In this document: positions 31,404 through 35,335 of the stretch, piece by piece
Layout of the letters: each line of letters opens with the position of its first letter
How positions within the stretch are numbered: the stretch's first letter is position 1
NCBI GenBank assembly: GCA_019308905.1
Contig: JAFDHF010000044.1
Location: 1 to 35,335, forward strand
Direction of reading: 5' to 3'
Source of the DNA: Deltaproteobacteria bacterium
GTDB taxonomy: Bacteria > Desulfobacterota > BSN033 > WVXP01
DNA: 35,335 bases
The notes under the pieces: generated by a model
Told to the model about the DNA's origin: nothing
What the model saw: only the letters and a program-made list of their open reading frames with translations
Database searches by the model: none
Translations under genes and position numbers: made by a program

Positions 31404-32426
31404 ATGGAACCCGGTTTAAGCCACACGTCCGGTCACCTATTGGACATCGAGAATATTAAAAAGTACTTCCCGATCAGGAAGGGGATTATCAGAAAGACTG
31501 TCGGCTGGGTTCAGGCCATCGATGGCGTCTCGCTCTATATCAGTAAAGGTGAAGCCCTGGGCCTGGTGGGGGAGTCGGGCTGTGGCAAATCCACTCTGGG
31601 CAAATGTATTCTCAAGCTGTTGGAGCCTACTGCGGGTCGGATATTTTTTGACGGCCAGGACATCGGCACCATGGATTGTGCACAAACCAAAGCGTATAGA
31701 AAAAAAGTCCAAGCCATCTTTCAAGATCCTTATTCATCCCTGAACCCACGTATGTCGGTGGCAGAGCTTGTCGGGGAGCCCTTGCTGGTTCACAAGCTCT
31801 ATTCACCGGCCGAACGGTTGGGCAAAGTCGAGAATTTGCTGAACAAGGTCGGGTTGAGTGCGGATCATATGCCCCGCTTTCCGCACGAGTTTTCCGGCGG
31901 CCAGCGACAGCGGATCGGTATTGCAAGGGCGCTCGCCCTGGAACCGGACCTAATCGTTTGCGACGAACCGGTCTCAGCACTGGATGTCAGCGTTCAGGCC
32001 CAGGTCATCAATCTGCTGGATGATCTAAAAGCGGAGTTCGATTTGAGTTATCTCTTTATTGCTCACGACTTGAGCGTCGTCGAACACGTTTGCGACCGCA
32101 TTGCCGTGATGTATCTCGGCAAGGTGGTGGAAATAGCCAAGGACACACAACTTTACACAAACCCGCTGCATCCGTACACCCAGGCGCTGCTCAGCGCGAT
32201 TCCTCAGCCTGTCCCCCGGCGTCAAAAAAAGCGCATGATTCTGACGGGTGAGGTGCCCAGCCCTATTAATCCGCCGACCGGTTGCCGTTTTCATCCCCGC
32301 TGCCCGGTCAGAATAGAGGTCTGTCTTCACGACCCTCCCCTTCTTAGGGCGGTCAACAGTGAACATTTTGTAGCCTGCCACTTGGTAAACAAGGGGTCAA
32401 GTCTCGTTTTGAGTCTTACTGCCTAA
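31404..32426 (+). CDS. Dpp/Opp-type ABC ATPase, DppF-like, with repeat-encoded tail
   Basis: About 340 residues: Walker [26 protein letters not shown], signature [15 protein letters not shown], Walker [17 protein letters not shown], switch His in FIAHDLS, and the C-terminal cysteine motif [14 protein letters not shown] with a later ACH. The last 11 codons, including the stop, lie inside a REP-like repeat that begins at 32393. The natural C-terminus was therefore replaced when the repeat inserted. The cut lies after all functional motifs, so activity is probably kept. ATG 31404 is two bases past the preceding stop; a TTG at 31392 is the alternative. Confidence 0.93.
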   Translation: MEPGLSHTSGHLLDIENIKKYFPIRKGIIRKTVGWVQAIDGVSLYISKGEALGLVGESGCGKSTLGKCILKLLEPTAGRIFFDGQDIGTMDCAQTKAYRKKVQAIFQDPYSSLNPRMSVAELVGEPLLVHKLYSPAERLGKVENLLNKVGLSADHMPRFPHEFSGGQRQRIGIARALALEPDLIVCDEPVSALDVSVQAQVINLLDDLKAEFDLSYLFIAHDLSVVEHVCDRIAVMYLGKVVEIAKDTQLYTNPLHPYTQALLSAIPQPVPRRQKKRMILTGEVPSPINPPTGCRFHPRCPVRIEVCLHDPPLLRAVNSEHFVACHLVNKGSSLVLSLTA

Positions 32427-32553
32427 TCAAACAACCGCCCTCATCCCCTCCTAGAACCAACCCGCAGCCACCAAGGAGACAGGACCATACAAAGCAAAGT
32501 GTTCGATCTTCAAAGAGAAACCCTCCAAAAGACTCAAGCCGAGACTTGACCCC
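32393..32553. mobile_element. REPIN-like inverted-repeat element
   Basis: Two inverted 25-bp arms (32393-32417 and 32529-32553) match at 23 of 25 positions and enclose about 110 bp with no gene. The arms begin GGGGTCAAGTCTCG. A third, single copy lies at 34885-34917. Two inverted REPs with a short spacer define a REPIN, usually moved in trans by a REP-associated tyrosine transposase; none is encoded in this window. Confidence 0.75.
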
Positions 32554-32732
32554 GTTCCCCTCGAGGGCCCTTGAGAAACGTAAAGGACCGAAAAGGACCA
32601 TGAACGCAGCGTTGAAGCCCCTCACCCCGACGATCGGGGCGGCATGGAGATTGCATGTGCAGCAGATAGCCCGCTACGGTGGTATAATAATATTCAAGTT
32701 TGGGTAAAATCCGTTGTCCAAGGAGGAGGAAA
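32427..32732. other. Gap holding the REPIN right half, a hairpin and a promoter
   Basis: About 300 bp between the last transporter gene and the DUF2914 gene. Besides the repeat there is a small perfect hairpin, CCCCGA-CGA-TCGGGG (32625-32639), without a U-run, and the promoter at 32680. No coding frame is convincing. Confidence 0.5.
32680..32688 (+). promoter_or_regulatory. Extended -10 promoter for the DUF2914 gene
   Basis: TGGTATAAT: a perfect TATAAT (32683-32688) with the TGN extension. No good -35 lies at 16-18 bp, in keeping with an extended -10 promoter. Predicted transcription start is near 32695, about 38 nt before the ATG. Confidence 0.55.
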
Positions 32733-33152
32733 ATGAAAAGGATCTTTACGTCTTATCTGGTCATCTTCGCCCTCGTCGCGTTGGCGCTCTTTCTACCCCT
32801 TCTGACGAGCCAGACCCAGGCTGCGGGTCCTCTGGGTGTGGAGTCTGCGACCATCTGCCGGGGCGTGGTGGCTCGCACGCCAGTAGACCCTGGGACGAGC
32901 TTCCCAGTCTCCGTGGGAAAGCTTTACTGCTTTACCAAAATTGTCAACGTTCCCGGCCCCACGGCGGTCACCCATGTATGGTACTACGGCCAGACCGAGC
33001 GTGCCAGAGTCACCCTCTCAGTGAACTCTCCGAGCTGGCGGACGTACAGTTCCAAGATTATCCAGGCCCACGAGATCGGCCCTTGGCATGTAGACGTCCT
33101 GGGACCCAGCGGCGAGGTCCTCACCTCCCTGTACTTCGAGGTGACCCGTTAA
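32733..33152 (+). CDS. DUF2914-containing exported protein
   Basis: This 139-residue protein has an N-terminal signal or anchor (basic MKRIF, hydrophobic core to about residue 30, TQAAG). A single DUF2914 domain follows: ICRGVVARTPVDPGTSFPVSVGKLYCFTKI, THVWYYGQTERARVTLSV, IGPWHVDVLGPSGEVL. DUF2914 domains are beta-rich, of unknown function, found exported or fused to regulators in deltaproteobacteria. The ATG has an excellent AAGGAGGAGG site. It is monocistronic; the next gene converges. Confidence 0.85.
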   Translation: MKRIFTSYLVIFALVALALFLPLLTSQTQAAGPLGVESATICRGVVARTPVDPGTSFPVSVGKLYCFTKIVNVPGPTAVTHVWYYGQTERARVTLSVNSPSWRTYSSKIIQAHEIGPWHVDVLGPSGEVLTSLYFEVTR

Positions 33153-33163
33153 AACCAAGCCCA

Positions 33164-33233
33164 GGGTGGAGGTGCCCAATCGCCGTTGTCCGGCCAACCG
33201 GAAACACCTGCCTTGTGCGCACCATCTCCACCC
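33164..33233. terminator. Inverted repeat between convergent genes
   Basis: GGGTGGAGGTGC (33164-33175) pairs with GCACC-AT-CTCCACCC (33219-33233), with a CCGG-CCAA-CCGG hairpin inside. It lies between the DUF2914 stop and the convergent VIT1-like stop. There is no U-run; the terminator role is inferred from position. Confidence 0.35.
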
Positions 33234-33271
33234 GGGTACCCTTCCCTGCTGCTTGCGAAAAAGGGAACCTC

Positions 33272-33748
33272 CTATCCGAAAGTGACGGCGATCCAGTCCC
33301 CGACAAAATGAGTGATCGCTATTACGGCCAAGCCGATGAAAAGGTGTTCCCCCACGACCCTCCACGCTCTGGTCCCCTGGGCTCTTGCCATGCGGTAACT
33401 GTGGACCCCGAGTATGCCCAGTCCCCAGCCGACGCTGACCAGGATGGCCGTAGAGAGCTCGAAGACAAGGACCGGTACCACGAAGGTCAGGGCAAACATA
33501 AACTTCGACAGGAAGGTCGCCACCGTCGATACCCATATCTCTCCTCTGGTATGGACGTTTTCGGCTTCCTCTGATATGTGGATTCCAAGGGCATCGGAGA
33601 AGGCATCGGCAACGGCGATCGTCAAAATCCCCCCGAGAACGGCGAGCCTTGAATGGGTCCCCGAATGGAGTCCCACCATAAGCCCCAGGGTTGTGATCAC
33701 ACCTGAGGTAAGGCCGAAACTTATGCCTGTTCTGAGTGACTCTCTCAT
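33272..33748 (-). CDS. VIT1/CCC1-like membrane protein
   Basis: This 158-residue integral membrane protein has four or five hydrophobic segments. The block GISFGLTSGVITTLGLMVGLHSGTHS followed by GGILTIAVADAFSDALGIHISEEAE resembles the first half of the VIT1/CCC1 vacuolar iron/manganese transporter family, including the acidic SEEAE end of the second helix. It is shorter than typical members, and the cytoplasmic metal-binding domain is not evident. Metal transport is possible but not shown. ATG 33748 is chosen; TTG 33775 is open upstream. Neither has a strong ribosome site. Confidence 0.75.
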   Translation of the reverse strand: MRESLRTGISFGLTSGVITTLGLMVGLHSGTHSRLAVLGGILTIAVADAFSDALGIHISEEAENVHTRGEIWVSTVATFLSKFMFALTFVVPVLVFELSTAILVSVGWGLGILGVHSYRMARAQGTRAWRVVGEHLFIGLAVIAITHFVGDWIAVTFG

Positions 33749-33907
33749 CGGGTTCACCGGGATCGGTCTTTCCAAATCCCCACAAATTCTGGAAAGGACC
33801 CCTCAAAGGATACACACCCCGCGGGGTGAACTCAAGACACAGGGTGGTTGACATGGGTTCAAGGAAATGCCGAAAATGAAGGCGGCACGTGCTGCGGGGA
33901 GGATTCC

Positions 33908-34858
33908 ATGAAAAGAACCGTCAGATTCGCAATAAGCTCCTGTCTGCTCGGGCAAAAGGTCCGGTGGGACGGAGGCCATAGGCTCGACCGTTTCATCCTC
34001 CAGACTCTGGGAAGACACGTCACATTCGTCCCTGTCTGCCCCGAGGTGGAATACGGTCTCTCTGTTCCCCGCGAACCCCTCCATCTGATAGGCGAGCCGG
34101 ACCGTCCCAGACTCCTGACGGTCAGCACCGCCGTTGACCATACAGGTCCAATGACTAGTTGGGCAAGGAAACGGGTGGAGCAGTTGGCCGGACAGGACCT
34201 CTGGGGCTATATCTTCAAGAGCAACTCGCCGAGTTGCGGTCCCGCAGGGGTTCGGGTGGCCAAAGAGAGGGGAGTTACCGTGAAAAAGGGGGCCGGCATC
34301 TTTGCCAGGGTCTTTATGGAACAATGCCCCCTGGTACCAGTCGAAGACGACAGGCGTCTTCACGATCCAGGGAGGAGGGAGAGTTTCATCGAGTCGGTTT
34401 TCGTACTCGGCCGATGGAGAGAAGTCCTGGACGGCAACAGGAGCATGCACGGGCTTGAGACTTTCCACACGCGCCAGAGACTCGTGATCCTCTCGCATAG
34501 TCCCAGCCACTGCCGCATGATGGAGGATCTCCTGGCCCGGGGGAAGGATCTTCCACCAAAAGACCTGTTTGAGAGCTACCAGAGCCTCCTCCTGGAGGCC
34601 CTCCGTCTGAAGGCGACCCCGGCCAAGAACAGCCGTGTTCTCAGGATCCTCATGAAGCGCTTCGGCAAGACACTATCTGAGGCGGAAAGCCAGGAACTCG
34701 CCGAGGCAGTGCAACAATACCGCCGGGCCGAGATCCCCCTGATCGTACCGCTCACGCTCATCAATCACCATGCCCGCAGGCTGGGTGAGCGTCACTTGAG
34801 GGAGCAGGCATATCTCCACCCCCACCCACTGGAACTCCAACTCCGCTACCACGTCTAG
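33908..34858 (+). CDS. DUF523-DUF1722 fusion protein (YbgA-like)
   Basis: This 316-residue two-domain protein starts with DUF523: SCLLGQKVRWDGGHR (about 10-24), PVCPEVEYGLSVPREP and the cysteine motif KSNSPSCGPAGV. DUF1722 follows: FHTRQRLVILSHSPSHCRMMEDLLA and IPLIVPLTLINHHARRLGERHLREQAYLHPHP. DUF523 family cysteines suggest a thiol or metal role; DUF1722 is the YbgA domain found near photolyase genes. The same fusion is widespread in bacteria but uncharacterised as far as I know. ATG 33908 follows GGGAGG by five bases; the in-frame GTG-type start at 33848 is unlikely. Confidence 0.88.
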   Translation: MKRTVRFAISSCLLGQKVRWDGGHRLDRFILQTLGRHVTFVPVCPEVEYGLSVPREPLHLIGEPDRPRLLTVSTAVDHTGPMTSWARKRVEQLAGQDLWGYIFKSNSPSCGPAGVRVAKERGVTVKKGAGIFARVFMEQCPLVPVEDDRRLHDPGRRESFIESVFVLGRWREVLDGNRSMHGLETFHTRQRLVILSHSPSHCRMMEDLLARGKDLPPKDLFESYQSLLLEALRLKATPAKNSRVLRILMKRFGKTLSEAESQELAEAVQQYRRAEIPLIVPLTLINHHARRLGERHLREQAYLHPHPLELQLRYHV

Positions 34859-34884
34859 GGCCAGAAGCATTTTTTGGGGAGGAT

Positions 34885-34917
34885 GGGGTCAAGTCTTTTT
34901 TTGACCATTACTGCCTA
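34885..34917 (+). repeat. Single REP-like unit
   Basis: This 33-bp unit starts GGGGTCAAGTCT and ends TTACTGCCTA, matching 28 of 33 positions of the left arm of the REPIN at 32393-32425. Its centre forms a short hairpin, GGTCAA with TTGACC. It lies 26 bp after the DUF523-DUF1722 stop. Confidence 0.7.
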
Positions 34918-35175
34918 GTTATTCTGTAAATACAATCACTTAGCCTCATTTTCTGGTTGACAATCTGCGAAAACACACGTCCCGGGCTACGATGAAAAGG
35001 GAGTTCGGCAGTAAGGAGCACGGCCACACTTAAGAATCGAGTTTTCTTCCCATTTCACACCCTGGAGCTTCTCGAGCTCTCGTCGTAAGGTTCCATAAGG
35101 AGACCTGGATCGAACAGCGAGAAGGCTTTTCCCCCGCCTGTCTCCCCTCTTGGTCATTTCCTCAGTGCTTTTTTC

Positions 35176-35205
35176 TTGACACAAAAGGAGCCCCTCTGCT
35201 ATAAA
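35176..35205 (+). promoter_or_regulatory. Sigma-70 promoter of the terminal gene
   Basis: TTGACA (35176-35181), 18-bp spacer, TATAAA (35200-35205) preceded by TGC, so it also has an extended -10. It points to the partial gene at 35255. Confidence 0.65.
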
Positions 35206-35254
35206 GGCCGTGTCCTGTGGATGGCAGGTCTTTTGGTATTTTTCGGGGAGGCCC

Positions 35255-35335
35255 GTGCTGAGAAGAGCTCTCTATTTTGTGGCTTTGGTTCTGATGCTGT
35301 TGGGTATCGGCGCCCGGGTGCATGGGTACGGCCGG
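35255..35335 (+). CDS. Exported protein, first 27 residues only
   Basis: GTG 35255 with GGGGAGG four bases upstream opens a frame that runs off the window. The visible residues (two arginines, a hydrophobic core YFVALVLMLLGIG, then ARVHGYG) look like a signal peptide or N-terminal anchor. The strong promoter 50 bp upstream supports a real gene. Nothing can be said of the mature protein. Confidence 0.6.
   Translation, partial: MLRRALYFVALVLMLLGIGARVHGYGR

Larger units (their letters stand above)
34859..35254. other. Non-coding gap with REP unit and promoter
   Basis: About 400 bp after the DUF523-DUF1722 gene. It contains the single REP copy (34885-34917) and a strong promoter near its right end. 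A 65-codon minus-strand frame (34987-35184) is present, but it overlaps the promoter, is not recognised and has no ribosome site, so it is not called. Confidence 0.5.

Noticed and set aside
34987-35184. 65-residue minus-strand frame near the right end
   Set aside because: It overlaps a strong plus-strand promoter, has no ribosome site and no recognised similarity; a transposase remnant linked to the REP unit was considered, but nothing in it supports that.

Overview
The window looks like part of the chromosome of a Desulfobacterota-type (deltaproteobacterial) anaerobe, probably assembled from a metagenome. This rests on gene content: a PrpR-type sigma-54 regulator, an MttB-family methyltransferase without an in-frame amber codon, DUF2914 and DUF523/DUF1722 proteins, HEPN/nucleotidyltransferase modules and many SsuABC-like and Dpp-like transport genes. 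No rRNA, tRNA or CRISPR array was seen, so the taxonomy is inference.

Region 1 (1-5250, all minus strand) reads as the start of an exopolysaccharide operon. It has a NusG/RfaH-like antiterminator (4429-4947) at its head and a Wzz-type chain-length protein (1-504, cut by the window edge) at its tail. Between them lie a ComEA-like helix-hairpin-helix protein and a run of small toxin-antitoxin-like modules: a MntA-like nucleotidyltransferase with a truncated HepT, a HEPN+MNT pair, a RelB/RelE pair and an MNT+HEPN pair. Six islands of a degenerate 9-bp tandem repeat (TCTRTYTSG on the + strand) occupy the gene junctions. A decayed copy of one MNT 3' end breaks off exactly at one island. This cassette-like array is the most unusual part of the window.

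Region 2 (5450-17060) is ordinary chromosome: a divergent KptA-like protein, an Smr-domain protein, a class III aminotransferase of the glutamate-1-semialdehyde type, a large HEAT-repeat protein, a four-gene minus-strand ABC importer (NMT1-type binding protein, permease, ATPase, permease), a sulfatase-superfamily hydrolase and a major facilitator transporter.

Region 3 (17150-32430) is a coherent catabolic island. A PrpR-type sigma-54 activator (minus) is divergent from a plus-strand run: mandelate racemase-family dehydratase, glycerate 2-kinase, an enolase paralogue lacking canonical catalytic residues, an MttB-family methyltransferase, an MmgE/PrpD protein, and a complete five-gene Dpp/Opp ABC importer. 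A convincing -24/-12 promoter lies in the divergent gap, and a strong hairpin separates the binding-protein gene from the permeases. The parts suggest uptake and breakdown of an unusual, possibly N-methylated, hydroxy-acid or sugar-acid compound through a pathway I do not recognise.

Region 4 (32390-35335) begins with a REPIN-like inverted repeat that supplies the last codons of the second transporter ATPase. It continues with a DUF2914 protein, a VIT1-like membrane protein, a DUF523-DUF1722 protein, a lone REP unit, and a strong promoter reading into a gene cut by the window end.
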